64,000 bases of DNA from Halovivax gelatinilyticus (lineage in GTDB: Archaea; Halobacteriota; Halobacteria; Halobacteriales; Natrialbaceae), in assembly GCF_024300625.1 (NCBI RefSeq), contig NZ_CP101322.1, positions 1,191,992-1,255,991 of the forward strand. The letters are read 5' to 3'. Positions 42,152 through 51,294 of the stretch are shown piece after piece. The notes under the pieces were generated by a model. It was not told where the DNA came from. It ran no database searches and saw only the letters and a list, made by a program, of their open reading frames with translations. Numbering within the stretch: the stretch's first letter is position 1; each line of letters starts with the position of its first letter. A program made the position numbers and the translations under genes.

Positions 42152-42907
42152 GTGCGCGAATCGATCGTCCAGTTGATCTTCTTCGTCGCCATCGTCGCCG
42201 TAACGACGGTGCTCGTCGGCTCGCTGGTGACCAACGCCGCACTCTTCGGCCAGTCTGTCGAGCGCGACGGCGAGCGATCGGCCGCTGGAATCGACGCCGA
42301 AATCGAACTCGTAAACGATCCGGCGGTCGACGCCTACGATCCCGACGCGAACGTCGACGGCTCGTCGGAATCGGGTGGCGTCACCCTCTACGTCAAGAAC
42401 GTCGGCGGCGCGACGCTCCAGTCGGACGATCTCGACGTCCTGGTCGACGGCCAGTACGCGGGGGCGGTCTCGACGACGGTGCTCGACGGCGACCGCTGGC
42501 GGGTCGGGACCGTCCTCGAAGTCACCGCCGAGGCCGATCTGGACCCCGGCGAACACCGGGTTCAGGTCGACGTCCGCGGCTCGTCCGATCGATTCTCCTT
42601 CGAACACCGGATCGCCTACTGGGACGATCCGGAGAACGCGACGGACGACGACGGCGTCTGGGTCGTCGAGCGGTCGACGGTCGACCTGACGATCGTCACG
42701 GAGCCGGCTCACCCCGACGAGACGGTCGCGGTTTCGACGAACGAGTCGGAAACCGCGACGGTCGATCCGGAAACGGTCACGATCGGCGACGACGGAACCG
42801 GCGAGACGACGCTCGACTTCGACGACGAACCGGGGACCGTAGCCGTCACCCTCGACACCGGCTGGGCGACGGACGAAATCGTCGTCAGGTACGAGGAAAC
42901 CGGATGA
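42152..42907 (+). CDS. Orphan ArlF/ArlG-like (archaellum stator) protein
   Basis: A 251-aa protein with GTG start. MRESIVQLIFFVAIVAVTTVLVGSLVTNA is a single N-terminal membrane helix as in archaellar accessory proteins ArlF/ArlG (FlaF/FlaG), and the following beta-sandwich contains VTLYVKNVGGATLQSDDLDVLVDGQYAG and EVTAEADLDPGEHRVQVDVRGSSD, the characteristic ArlG repeat-like strands. No archaellin or other arl gene is nearby, so it is a lone paralogue; it could support other surface filaments or a distinct cell-surface structure. The last third is an acidic beta-rich extension beyond the usual ArlG length (about 140 aa). Confidence 0.75.
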   Translation: MRESIVQLIFFVAIVAVTTVLVGSLVTNAALFGQSVERDGERSAAGIDAEIELVNDPAVDAYDPDANVDGSSESGGVTLYVKNVGGATLQSDDLDVLVDGQYAGAVSTTVLDGDRWRVGTVLEVTAEADLDPGEHRVQVDVRGSSDRFSFEHRIAYWDDPENATDDDGVWVVERSTVDLTIVTEPAHPDETVAVSTNESETATVDPETVTIGDDGTGETTLDFDDEPGTVAVTLDTGWATDEIVVRYEETG

Positions 42908-43022
42908 ATCGGGCAGGTGCGAGAAGACCGAATGAAGGGTGACCGGTCGTCCCGGACGCATAAGACGGTCCGAGTCGACGAACCGAGCGAACTACGCCGA
43001 CCGAAACCGTACCGCTCGCACG

Positions 43023-43682
43023 ATGACCGACGTCGTCGGAGCGGTACTCGCCGCCGGGAAGGGGACCAGATTCGATCCAGCCGAGCGAGCGGCCGCGACG
43101 GGCGACGGTCGGTCCGACGGTGAGTCGCCCCCCGACGTCAAACTTCTCGCCCGACTCGACGGGGAGCCGATCGTTCGCCGCGCCGCCTCGTCGCTCGCGG
43201 TCTCAGAGATCGATCGCGTCGTCGCGATCGTCGGACACGAAGACGAGGCCGTGGCCGCGTGCGTTTCGGACGTCGTCGACGAGGTGCGGGAACATTCGGC
43301 GTACGAGACGGGCCAGGCCGCGTCGGTCGCCCTCGCCGCCCGACGAGCGCGAGCGTACGGTGCCGACGCGATCTGTTACCTCCCGGGTGACGTCCCCTGC
43401 GTCGATCCGGCGACGACGAACCGGGTGCTCGAGGCGATCGGCGCGGACGGTCACCCGGACGCCGTCGTTCCAACGCACGCCGGCCAACGCGGACACCCGG
43501 TCTGTTTCGCCTCGAGTCAGTTCGAGGCGCTGTCGGCGCTCTCGGGTGACGTCGGCGGACGTGCGCTGTTCGACGAGATCGACGTGACACGAGTCCCGGT
43601 CGACGATCCCTGGATTCGACGCGACGTCGACACGGTCTCCGACCTGGCGGCGCTACGCCTGGCGTACGAATCCCGCTCCTGA
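43023..43682 (+). CDS. MobA-like nucleotidyltransferase (MocA type)
   Basis: A 219-aa NTP-transferase. The signature VLAAGKGTRFDP (8-19) is the nucleotide-binding loop; ARLDGEPIVRRAA, VVAIVGHEDEAV and CYLPGDVPCVDP (Asp for metal) match the MobA/MocA family, which adds CMP or GMP to molybdopterin. MocA-type members supply MCD cofactor to XDH/CODH-family hydroxylases and are usually next to xdhC. Indeed an xdhC gene converges on it (19 bp apart). A short charged insertion (FDPAERAAATGDGRSDGESPPD) sits between motifs, as in several haloarchaeal homologues. A substrate hydroxylase is not in the window. Confidence 0.88.
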   Translation: MTDVVGAVLAAGKGTRFDPAERAAATGDGRSDGESPPDVKLLARLDGEPIVRRAASSLAVSEIDRVVAIVGHEDEAVAACVSDVVDEVREHSAYETGQAASVALAARRARAYGADAICYLPGDVPCVDPATTNRVLEAIGADGHPDAVVPTHAGQRGHPVCFASSQFEALSALSGDVGGRALFDEIDVTRVPVDDPWIRRDVDTVSDLAALRLAYESRS

Positions 43683-43701
43683 GTCGGCCGCTCTCTCGAC
43701 G

Positions 43702-44868
43702 TCAGTCGACTTCCGTCGCCGACTCGTCGTGGATCGGTCCCTCCCGCTCGGTAAGCGGGCCGCCATCGCGGTCGTTACTGGCCGCGAGCACCTCCGAAAC
43801 GACGCTCATCGCGATCTCGATCGGCTCGCCGCCACCCAGATCGAGACCGACGGGCGCGGCGATTCGCGCCTCGTCGGCCGGTGAGAGGGTGACGCCCTCC
43901 GCGTTCAGTTCCGCTCGAAGGTCGTCGAAGCGCGATAGCGGCCCCATGAGGCCGACGTACGGGACCGGCGTTTCGAGCAACGACTGGAGCGCCAGCCGGT
44001 CGTCGACGAAGTTGTGCGACATGCAGACGACGTACGTCCGCTCGTCGGCGAGCGAGGCGAGGTCGGTCGGGTGCGTGGAGACGACCCGATCGGCCGCCGG
44101 AAAATTCGCGGGGTCTGCCCGGCCGCCGCGCGCCGTCGCGACGGTGACACGAAAGCCGACCGCCCTGGCGAGCCTCGCGACGGGCCTGACGTCGGGCTGA
44201 CCACCGAAGACGAGCAGGTGATCCGGCGGCGAGAGACCGTCGACGAACAGGCAGACGGTGCCGTCCGCGGTCGATACGTCGCGTCTGAGCCAGGTTCCAT
44301 CGTCCGCACAGCGTTCGATCTCGTCAGTGATCGACTCGAGTATCGAATCCGGAAGGGTCGTCGAGACGATCGAAACGTCGCCCGAAGCGTGGGGTGTTTC
44401 CGACGGATCGACCGGCCGGCACACCGCCCGCGAGCCGACCGGGATCGAGCCGTCGCCGTCGACCGCCGTCACCAGAACCCGTTTCTCCCCGTCGGCGACC
44501 GCCTCGGCTACCCGTCGCCAGGGCGCGTCGACGGGTTCGACCAGCACGTCGACGACGCCGTCGCAGCCGAGCCCGAGTCCCCAGCCCTCGCCGTCGTCGG
44601 TGAGGTCGAACGTGACGACTCGCGGGTCGTCGGCGTCGATGATCGATCGCGCTTTCGCGGCGAGTGGCCCCTCGAGACAGCCGGCGGTCACGGCGCCGAA
44701 CGTGGTTCCGTCGGCTTCCAGCACCATCTTCGCGCCGGGCGGTCGGTAGGCCGACCCCTCGACGCCGACGACCGTCGCGACCGCCAGCGGCCCGTCGCTC
44801 GCACCGATCCGATCGTACAGGTCGCGAGTCGGAACGCTCCAGGGGTCGAACGCGCCGGTACCGTCCAT
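43702..44868 (-). CDS. XdhC-family molybdo-hydroxylase maturation protein
   Basis: A 388-aa protein. The XdhC/CoxI N-terminal domain is seen in VVGVEGSAYRPPGAKMVLEADGTTFGAVTAGCLEGPLAAKA, and the C-terminal Rossmann domain in LLVFGGQPDVRPVARLARAVGFRVTVATARGG with HNFVDDRLAL and VGLMGPLSRF following. XdhC binds Moco, protects it and helps sulfuration and insertion into xanthine dehydrogenase-like enzymes. Its convergent neighbour is a MobA-like transferase, so the two make one maturation unit split by orientation. The Cys of the first domain (AGCLEGP) is present. Ends with an acidic disordered tail. Confidence 0.92.
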   Translation of the reverse strand: MDGTGAFDPWSVPTRDLYDRIGASDGPLAVATVVGVEGSAYRPPGAKMVLEADGTTFGAVTAGCLEGPLAAKARSIIDADDPRVVTFDLTDDGEGWGLGLGCDGVVDVLVEPVDAPWRRVAEAVADGEKRVLVTAVDGDGSIPVGSRAVCRPVDPSETPHASGDVSIVSTTLPDSILESITDEIERCADDGTWLRRDVSTADGTVCLFVDGLSPPDHLLVFGGQPDVRPVARLARAVGFRVTVATARGGRADPANFPAADRVVSTHPTDLASLADERTYVVCMSHNFVDDRLALQSLLETPVPYVGLMGPLSRFDDLRAELNAEGVTLSPADEARIAAPVGLDLGGGEPIEIAMSVVSEVLAASNDRDGGPLTEREGPIHDESATEVD

Positions 44869-45057
44869 GGCTGTGGCCTGGGTCGGCGTTACTAAAGGCG
44901 TTATCCTGGCGGAGAATCGCAGCCTGTCGTGGCGTCGTGGTCACGACGGCATGGGTTCGAATCGTGGAAACCGGCGGCAGGGCGCACACGTCACACGGTG
45001 AAACGCCGGTTTCACCTTCCGGTACGCTTTCAGGGCTACGTCGAGTCGACTTCGAGT

Positions 45058-45786
45058 ATGACGAGCTGGTCACGGCGGCGGCTGCTGGCGGGTGCTGCCG
45101 GCGCAAGCACGGTGCTCGCCGGCTGTTTGAGCGAGGTCGGGCCCGACGGTGACGACGATGACGACGGAGACTCGCCGGGCGCTGACGGATCCGTCGACGA
45201 CGATGCGGACGGCTCGAACGGACACCCGGACGACGACGGCGCCGAAGAGTCCGACGAGGCGACCGAACCCGCGTCGATGGAGGCCCAGGGCGACCTGGAC
45301 GACGTCACGTACCTCCAGTACTCCCACCCGCGCTACCCCGACCGACCGGTCGTCGAACTCTTCACCTCATCTAGGGACGTCGAGTCCTGGCTGGACGGCC
45401 ACGACGGACTCCCGGCCGACGACCGCGCTCGCGAGTTCCTGGAGGGAGTCGATTTCTCGACGACGAGCGCCGTCGCGATCGAGGCCGGGGCGTCCGACCT
45501 CTGTCACGAACTCGCCGTCCGCGCAGTCGAGGTTGACGACGGAACGCTCTCGATCCGGGCGGCGGTTCGACGCCAGGACGACGCCGGCGATATGTGCGCC
45601 CAGCAGATGGTCGCGGAGGGAGCCGTGATCCGAGCGACCGCCAGCGAAGAACCGCCGACCGACCTCTCCGTCTCACTCGACGCCGATGGTGGCGAATACG
45701 GAATCGCAACCGGATCGGATACCGTCAGCGAGACGGACGACGAAGATGGATCGGACAGCGAGGACGATCGGGACGAGGGCGAGTAG
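45058..45786 (+). CDS. Tat-dependent lipoprotein with acidic linker
   Basis: A 242-aa lipoprotein. SRRRLLAGAAGASTVLAGC combines a twin-Arg motif with a lipobox (LAGC), typical of Tat-exported haloarchaeal lipoproteins. A 55-residue Asp/Gly/Ser linker keeps a globular domain (about 80-210: VTYLQYSHPRYPDRPVVELFTSSRDVESWLD, AVAIEAGASDLCHELAVRAVEVDDGTLSIRAAVRR) away from the membrane. Two Cys (DLCHE and DMCAQ) in the domain may form a disulfide. The last 35 residues are acidic. No family named. Start is the ATG just before the twin Arg; longer frames are non-homologous. Confidence 0.8.
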   Translation: MTSWSRRRLLAGAAGASTVLAGCLSEVGPDGDDDDDGDSPGADGSVDDDADGSNGHPDDDGAEESDEATEPASMEAQGDLDDVTYLQYSHPRYPDRPVVELFTSSRDVESWLDGHDGLPADDRAREFLEGVDFSTTSAVAIEAGASDLCHELAVRAVEVDDGTLSIRAAVRRQDDAGDMCAQQMVAEGAVIRATASEEPPTDLSVSLDADGGEYGIATGSDTVSETDDEDGSDSEDDRDEGE

Positions 45787-45813
45787 GACCGTCGCCTCGT
45801 ACGAACGCACCGA

Positions 45814-47088
45814 TCAGAGCGCCTCGGCGTACGCCTCGAGCGTTCGTTCGACGTCGGCTTCGGTGTGAGCCGCGCTGACGAACTGACACTCGAACTGGTT
45901 CTGCGAGAGGAAGATCTCTTGTTCGAGCATCGACTCCCAGAAGATGCGCCGCCAGCGGTCGGTCTCGGCCCGTTTGACGTCGCCGGCGTTGCGCGGCGGC
46001 TGTCCGTCGCGGGTGAAGATCACTTTGAACATACTCGCCGTTCCGGCGACGGTGTACTCGGGCGCCTGATCGGCGACGATCTCTTCTAACCCCGATCGGA
46101 GCTGGTCGCCGAGGCGGTCGACGTGCTCGTAGACGTCGTTCTCGGCGGCGTAGCGAAGCGTCTCGAGACCGGCGGCCATCGTGACCGGGTGGCCGGAGAA
46201 CGTTCCGGCCTGGAAGACCTCGCCCGCCGGCGCGAGATCGGCCATAATCTCGTCGCGTCCGCCGAGCGCGCCGACGGGGAAGCCGCCGCCGACGACCTTG
46301 CCGAACGTCGTCAGGTCGGGCGTGATCCCGAATCGACCCTGCGCACAGCCGAGCCCGCCGACGCGAAAGCCGGTGATGACCTCGTCGAAGATGAGGAGCG
46401 CACCGTGCTCGTCGGTGAGGTCGCGGAGGAACTCGTGGTAGCCGTCTTCGGGGTGGACGATGCCGTAATTGCCGAGGATCGGCTCCGTGAGCACCGCGGC
46501 GATGTCGTCGCCGTGTTCGTCGAACACGTCGGTCATCGCCTCGCGGTCGTTGAAGGGGACCGGGAGGGTGTGTTTCGCGAACGACTGCGGGACGCCCGCG
46601 GAGGACGGGCGCGGATTCTCGGCGTCGCCCTCGACGAGCGTCGACTCCTGGGCGCCGTGGTAGCCGCCCTGCATGACGACGATCTTGTTCCGACCGGTGT
46701 GTCCCCTGGCCAGTCGGACGGCCGAGACGGTCGCCTCGGTGCCGGAGTTGACGAAGCGGATCTTCTCGACGCTCGGGACGTGCCGGGTGACGAATTCGGC
46801 CAGGTCGACCTCGAGTTCCGTCGGGGCGCCGTACATCGGCCCCTCGCTCGCGGTGCGCTGGATCGCCGCCCGAACCTGTTCCGGCATGTCGTGACCGAGC
46901 AGAAGGGGGCCGAGTCCCATCACCCAGTCGACGTAGCGGTTGTCGTCCGCGTCGATGACGTGGCCGCCGTCGCCCTTGCGGACGAAGAACGGGTACGGTT
47001 CGATCGCCGCCCGGACGGCCGAGTTGACGCCGCCCGGCATCACCGAGAGCGCCCGATCGTAGAGCGCGCGCGATTGATCGTGGTTCAT
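45814..47088 (-). CDS. hemL: Glutamate-1-semialdehyde 2,1-aminomutase
   Basis: A 424-aa class-III aminotransferase-fold enzyme. [22 protein letters not shown] and [31 protein letters not shown] are HemL-specific openings; the PLP Lys is Lys264 ([16 protein letters not shown]) and the Asp binding pyridine N is in [14 protein letters not shown]. It converts glutamate-1-semialdehyde to 5-aminolevulinate, the C5-pathway precursor of heme, siroheme and cobalamin. It is divergent from an S9 peptidase gene. hemB, the next pathway enzyme, is encoded 4 kb away on the same strand; hemA and hemC are not in the window. Confidence 0.96.
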   Translation of the reverse strand: MNHDQSRALYDRALSVMPGGVNSAVRAAIEPYPFFVRKGDGGHVIDADDNRYVDWVMGLGPLLLGHDMPEQVRAAIQRTASEGPMYGAPTELEVDLAEFVTRHVPSVEKIRFVNSGTEATVSAVRLARGHTGRNKIVVMQGGYHGAQESTLVEGDAENPRPSSAGVPQSFAKHTLPVPFNDREAMTDVFDEHGDDIAAVLTEPILGNYGIVHPEDGYHEFLRDLTDEHGALLIFDEVITGFRVGGLGCAQGRFGITPDLTTFGKVVGGGFPVGALGGRDEIMADLAPAGEVFQAGTFSGHPVTMAAGLETLRYAAENDVYEHVDRLGDQLRSGLEEIVADQAPEYTVAGTASMFKVIFTRDGQPPRNAGDVKRAETDRWRRIFWESMLEQEIFLSQNQFECQFVSAAHTEADVERTLEAYAEAL

Positions 47089-47221
47089 GGTCGCGGGTTG
47101 TTCGTCGGGCGGCAAAGATGTACCGAGGTGACGGCGGGTTCGAGACGAACGCGTTCGCACGAGCCGATCAGTTCCCTGCCGCCACCCGCACGTTGATACC
47201 GATCGCTCGGCGACGGAGTGT

Positions 47222-49450
47222 ATGGCAGTGAGTTTCACGGTGGAAGACGCGCTCGGCCTCCGGTACGTCCACGAGCACGCGTGGAACGCGAAGGGATCGG
47301 CCGTCGGCTACCTCCGGTTCGACGGCGGCGAGACCGACCTCGTCGTCCGACGGACCGATACCGACAGACCGGCTCCGGATGAACCGCCAGATTCCGACCC
47401 CGACGCCCTCACGGATCTCGGCACCGTCACCGGGTTCGACTGGCGACCAGATCGTCCCACGGATCTCGCGCTCGTCGCCGACGGAGCGATCGAGCGATTC
47501 AACACGAAGACCGGCGATCGGCGCACGCTCGTCGACGCCGACGACGCGTACGCTTCGATCACCTGGGCACCGGACGGCGACCGACTCGCCGCGGTATCGG
47601 ACGGCTCGATCTGGCTGTTCGACGAGCGCGAGGGATCGAGCCGAACGCTCGCACGTGATTCGTCGCTGTCGGTCGCCTCGCTCTTCGCGGCGACGCCGCT
47701 CGAGTGGAGTCCCGACGGGCGGTACCTGGCGACGGTCGTCGAGGCGCCCGCCGACGGACTCGGTCTCGCCGTCGTCGACGTCGCGGGCGACGAGGTTGCC
47801 TGGACGTACCGTCCGGACCCGACCGACGGCCGTCTCGCGACGACGTTCGACTGGGTCGGCCCGGAGACGCTGGTCTACGTCGCCGAGACCGTCGATGGCA
47901 CTCATCGAGCCTACAGAGCAGTGACACTCGGCGAGGGGCGCAGGTCCGGGACGGACGAAAACGGGACAGGCAACGACGGAACGACGCTCCTTTCGGAGAG
48001 CGACGGGCGGGGGCTCCCGCGCGATCCCATCGTCGGGGCCGACGACGGCCGGTTCGCCGTTCTCTCCGCGCGGACGGGCTACCACCACGTCTACGCGATC
48101 GACGTCGACGCGCGACGAGCGGCGGTCGAGTCGCTCTCCGATCGAGACGATCCCGGGTTCGACGGACCCGGGGTCTGCCAGGTCACGTCCGGCGAGTTCG
48201 AAGCCCGCGGCGACGCCCTGGACGAGCCCGCGTGGTCGCCAGACGGCGAGCGGCTGGCGTTCGTCACGAACGAGCGCGATCCGGGCGAGCGCGACCTGGT
48301 GGTCTGTACGATCGGCGACCTGTCGTCGAACGACGCCGTCACCGATCGGCGCGTCGTAGACGACGAACCCGGCAACGTCCTCTATCCGACGTGGTCGCCT
48401 GACGGCGAGCGGCTGGCGGTGATCCGCGCCGGTCGGACGACGTCAGCGGACGTCCACGTCGTCGACGCGTCAGGCAGGTCCGACGACCCCCGACTGCACA
48501 GACTCTCCCGGGCCCACACCGATCCGGCAGTCTTCGAGGCGTTCCCGGAACCGGAGCCGGTCTCGATTCCACGAGATCTTGGGGCGCCCGTCGGCGACGA
48601 GCGGTCGACCGTCGACGATTCGCAGGGCGAGACCGTTCCGGGCTACCTCTACCTCCCGCCGGACGCCGAACCCGGAGACGACCGACCGGCCGTCGTCTGG
48701 TGTCACGGCGGACCCATGCGCCAGATGCGCCGCGGGTTTCACCACATGCGATCGTACGCCGCCTTCCACGCCTTCAACTACGTGCTGGTCTCGAAGGGAT
48801 ACGCCGTCCTCTCGATCAACTACCGGGGCGGGATCGGCTACGGGCGCGACTTCGAGAACGGTATCGTCGAGTCGATCGGCGAGACCGACGTCGACGACTG
48901 CGTCGCGGCCGCGGCGTTCTGTCGCGACCACCCCGTCGTCGGCGATCGCGTCGGCCTCTGGGGGCTGAGCTACGGGGGATACCTCGCCTGCGCCCTGGCG
49001 ACGACGTCCGACGCCTACGACTGCACGGTCAACTTCGCGGGCGTCTGGGACTGGGCCGACTGGGTCCGATTCGCGACCGAGCGCCACTGGGGCGCCGGCC
49101 GCGGGTTCGTCGCCCGGTTCGGGGGCCACCCCGACGAGATCGAGCGCGACGACGCGCTCGCCGAGCGGTATCGAATCGCCTCTCCTGCGTCCTCCGTCGA
49201 CGAACTGGACACCCCGCTGTTCTCGCTCCACGGAACGGCCGATCCGAACGTGCCGTTCGACCAGCTCGATGCGATCGTCGCAGACTGCGTCGAGTCCGGT
49301 CGCGCCCACGAGGTGATGTACTACCCGGACGAGAATCACATGTTCGAGGGCGATGCGACCTGGCGCGACGCCCTCGGACGGGTGCTCCCCTTCCTGGACG
49401 AGCACCTCCGGGGCGACTCTTTGCGAGATGACCGCGAGGGTGGGACGTGA
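47222..49450 (+). CDS. S9-family peptidase (acylaminoacyl-peptidase/DPP-like)
   Basis: A 742-aa prolyl-oligopeptidase-clan serine peptidase. Residues 1-470 are a beta-propeller with repeated WSPDG elements ([54 protein letters not shown]). The C-terminal alpha/beta-hydrolase domain holds Ser583 (GLSYGGY), Asp674 (GTADPN) and His706 (DENHMF). It releases acylated or N-terminal dipeptide residues in the cytoplasm; no signal peptide is present. The last residues (DDREGGT) are acidic, as usual. It is divergent from hemL, 133 bp between starts. Confidence 0.93.
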   Translation: MAVSFTVEDALGLRYVHEHAWNAKGSAVGYLRFDGGETDLVVRRTDTDRPAPDEPPDSDPDALTDLGTVTGFDWRPDRPTDLALVADGAIERFNTKTGDRRTLVDADDAYASITWAPDGDRLAAVSDGSIWLFDEREGSSRTLARDSSLSVASLFAATPLEWSPDGRYLATVVEAPADGLGLAVVDVAGDEVAWTYRPDPTDGRLATTFDWVGPETLVYVAETVDGTHRAYRAVTLGEGRRSGTDENGTGNDGTTLLSESDGRGLPRDPIVGADDGRFAVLSARTGYHHVYAIDVDARRAAVESLSDRDDPGFDGPGVCQVTSGEFEARGDALDEPAWSPDGERLAFVTNERDPGERDLVVCTIGDLSSNDAVTDRRVVDDEPGNVLYPTWSPDGERLAVIRAGRTTSADVHVVDASGRSDDPRLHRLSRAHTDPAVFEAFPEPEPVSIPRDLGAPVGDERSTVDDSQGETVPGYLYLPPDAEPGDDRPAVVWCHGGPMRQMRRGFHHMRSYAAFHAFNYVLVSKGYAVLSINYRGGIGYGRDFENGIVESIGETDVDDCVAAAAFCRDHPVVGDRVGLWGLSYGGYLACALATTSDAYDCTVNFAGVWDWADWVRFATERHWGAGRGFVARFGGHPDEIERDDALAERYRIASPASSVDELDTPLFSLHGTADPNVPFDQLDAIVADCVESGRAHEVMYYPDENHMFEGDATWRDALGRVLPFLDEHLRGDSLRDDREGGT

Positions 49451-49541
49451 GGATCGGGCGATTCCGCCGCGCCGAAGATCGTGGTGAGACGTATCAACAC
49501 GATGAGAATCGTTACGTCGCGTCGACTCGTTCATCACGTCC

Positions 49542-50444
49542 ATGAGCCGGCGAAACGCCGCGGGATTCGTGCTGCTTTCGGCCGTCTGGGGAACCTCGTT
49601 TCCCGCAGTCAGAGCGGGCGTCCAGGAGGCCCCGCCGGTGCTCTTCGCCGCCCTCCGATTCGACGCGATGGCGATCCTCGTCCTGGGGCTCGCGCTGGTC
49701 GTCGACGGTCGCTGGCGCCCGCGTCGCGCCGACATCGGCGGGATCCTCGCCGGCGGGGTGCTGATCGTCGCTGTCCACCACGCGTTCTTGTTCGCCGGCC
49801 AGCAGTACGTGACGAGCGCCGTCGCGGCCGTCGTCGTCGCGACGGTGCCCATCCTCGCGGCCGGCTTCTCGCGGTTCGTGCTCCCGAGCGAGCGGCTCTC
49901 ACTTCTCGGACTCGTCGGTCTCGGCCTCGGCTTTCTGGGGACGGCGGTCGTCGCCGATCCGAATCCGGCGACGCTGACCGCCGTCCACGCGATCGGCGTG
50001 GGGCTCGTGTTCGCTTCCGCCGTCGCGCTCGCGCTCGGAACGGTGCTCGTCCAGTGGACGCGAACCGACATGCCCGTCCTCGCGATGCAGGGGTGGATGA
50101 TGCTGGCCGGCGCGCCGCTGTTACACGCGGCGAGTCTCGGACTCGGCGAACCCCAGTCGGTGACGTGGACGCCGACGGTCGTCATCGCGCTCGCCTACCT
50201 CGTCCCCGTCGCGGGCGTCGGCGGCTACCTGCTGTACTTCCACCTGCTCGACGAACTCGGATCGGTCGAGCTGACGCTGGTGAACTACGTCCTGCCGGTC
50301 TTCGCCGCGCTGGTCGGGTGGGTCGCGCTCGGCGAGGGGCTCGAGGTACCGACGGTCGTCGGCTTCGCCATCGTCGCGATCGGGTTCGCCCTCGTGAAGC
50401 GACGCGCCCTGCAGTCGCTCCTTCGACGACGAATGGAGGGATGA
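49542..50444 (+). CDS. EamA/DMT-family transporter
   Basis: A 300-aa protein with about ten transmembrane helices and the two EamA repeats: NAAGFVLLSAVWGTSFPAVRAGVQEAPPVLFAALRFDAMA opens the first, and VTWTPTVVIALAYLVPVAGVGGYLLYFHLLDELGSVELTLVNYVLPVFAALVGWVALGEGL is in the second. These drug/metabolite transporters export amino acids, nucleotides or drugs, usually proton-coupled. Substrate cannot be assigned. The short basic tail (KRRALQSLLRRR) is cytoplasmic. Follows the S9 gene on the same strand, 91 bp apart. Confidence 0.92.
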   Translation: MSRRNAAGFVLLSAVWGTSFPAVRAGVQEAPPVLFAALRFDAMAILVLGLALVVDGRWRPRRADIGGILAGGVLIVAVHHAFLFAGQQYVTSAVAAVVVATVPILAAGFSRFVLPSERLSLLGLVGLGLGFLGTAVVADPNPATLTAVHAIGVGLVFASAVALALGTVLVQWTRTDMPVLAMQGWMMLAGAPLLHAASLGLGEPQSVTWTPTVVIALAYLVPVAGVGGYLLYFHLLDELGSVELTLVNYVLPVFAALVGWVALGEGLEVPTVVGFAIVAIGFALVKRRALQSLLRRRMEG

Positions 50445-50498
50445 AACGAGACTGCGGACCACGTTGTGTCTGCGTGGCGACGGTCGACGACCGCCGAT

Positions 50499-51014
50499 TC
50501 AGAGGTACTGGTCGACGACGTACCAGCCGTCGCCGTCGATTTCGACCATAATCCAGGTTCCGCGCTCCTCATCGCCGTCGAGGTCGCCCCGGATCGGATG
50601 CTCGCCGGAGATGGTCCGAACGATCTCCACCTCGTAGGCGTCAGTGATCTCGTGGCCTCCGAAGACCTCGGATTCGAGGAACTCGACGTCCGGATCATCG
50701 TCGTCGAGCGCCGTTTCGGACTCGCACCTGACGTCGTCCAGTTCGAGTAGCTCCTGGAACGCCTCCCCGAGTTCGTCGACGTCGTAGGCGCCGACGGCCT
50801 CTTCGCGGGTCATCACGTCCTCGTACTCGTAGGGGACGTACTCCGCCGCCGTCTCCGCCTCGCCGTACCAGGCGGCCTCCCGTAACGACGTCGCCGCCGA
50901 GCACGGATCGTCGGAGCTTCCCCCGACGCCCGGAACGCTACCGGTACAGCCGGCCAGTCCGACGATCGCTCCCGTTACTGTTGCCTTCAATACTCGCCGT
51001 CTTCTTGGATTCAC
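50499..51014 (-). CDS. Haloarchaeal lipoprotein
   Basis: A 171-aa lipoprotein with GTG start; signal MNPRRRRVLKATVTGAIVGLAGC with a lipobox (LAGC). After a Ser/Gly linker, the mature domain (about 40-171) begins CSAATSLREAAWYGEAETAAEYVPYEYEDVMTREEAVGAYDVDELGEAFQELLELDDV and ends ERGTWIMVEIDGDGWYVVDQYL, the layout of small NTF2-like lipoprotein domains with a final WYVVDQ-type strand. Two Cys in the domain may pair. The promoter (TATAAA at 51039-51044) is 28 bp before the GTG, so the mRNA is probably leaderless. Confidence 0.8.
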   Translation of the reverse strand: MNPRRRRVLKATVTGAIVGLAGCTGSVPGVGGSSDDPCSAATSLREAAWYGEAETAAEYVPYEYEDVMTREEAVGAYDVDELGEAFQELLELDDVRCESETALDDDDPDVEFLESEVFGGHEITDAYEVEIVRTISGEHPIRGDLDGDEERGTWIMVEIDGDGWYVVDQYL

Positions 51015-51019
51015 GACCG

Positions 51020-51045
51020 CACGATCGTGTCTTTAGAGTATAAAT
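51020..51045 (-). promoter_or_regulatory. Promoter with 10-bp palindrome, leaderless lipoprotein gene
   Basis: AATTTATAC (51038-51046 on the minus strand) is a TATA element centred 28 bp before the GTG codon, which places the transcription start at the codon itself. Between them CACGATCGTG (51020-51029) is a perfect 10-bp palindrome. A repressor bound here would block initiation. The palindrome could be chance, since GATCG is common in this genome. Confidence 0.5.
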
Positions 51046-51294
51046 TCTCTGTTCAGTATGTTATGGGACGTCCCGGGCGACCGGCTAGCGGAATACCGCC
51101 GGTTGGGTCTCGCCAGCCGTACCGGGAGAGATCGATCTGAACAGACCGCTCGGCCTCAACGGCTCCGGTGACCTATGTCGCCATAGCGATCGGAGAGCCG
51201 CAACACGGCCGTCGATCCGTTTCTGAGTACCCTGCGCGGTCCCAGAGTGACTGTCGCTGGGCTTCTGGGACGCTCGATCGTCGCGGTGGATCCA

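Noticed and set aside
41465-42961. 498-codon minus-strand frame across the DUF389 and ArlG-like genes
   Set aside because: Spans two real plus-strand genes and the gap between them, with no homologous segment.
44951-44962. GGGTTCGAATC resembling a tRNA T-loop
   Set aside because: Flanking 5-bp arms do not pair and no acceptor stem or anticodon arm can be built around it.
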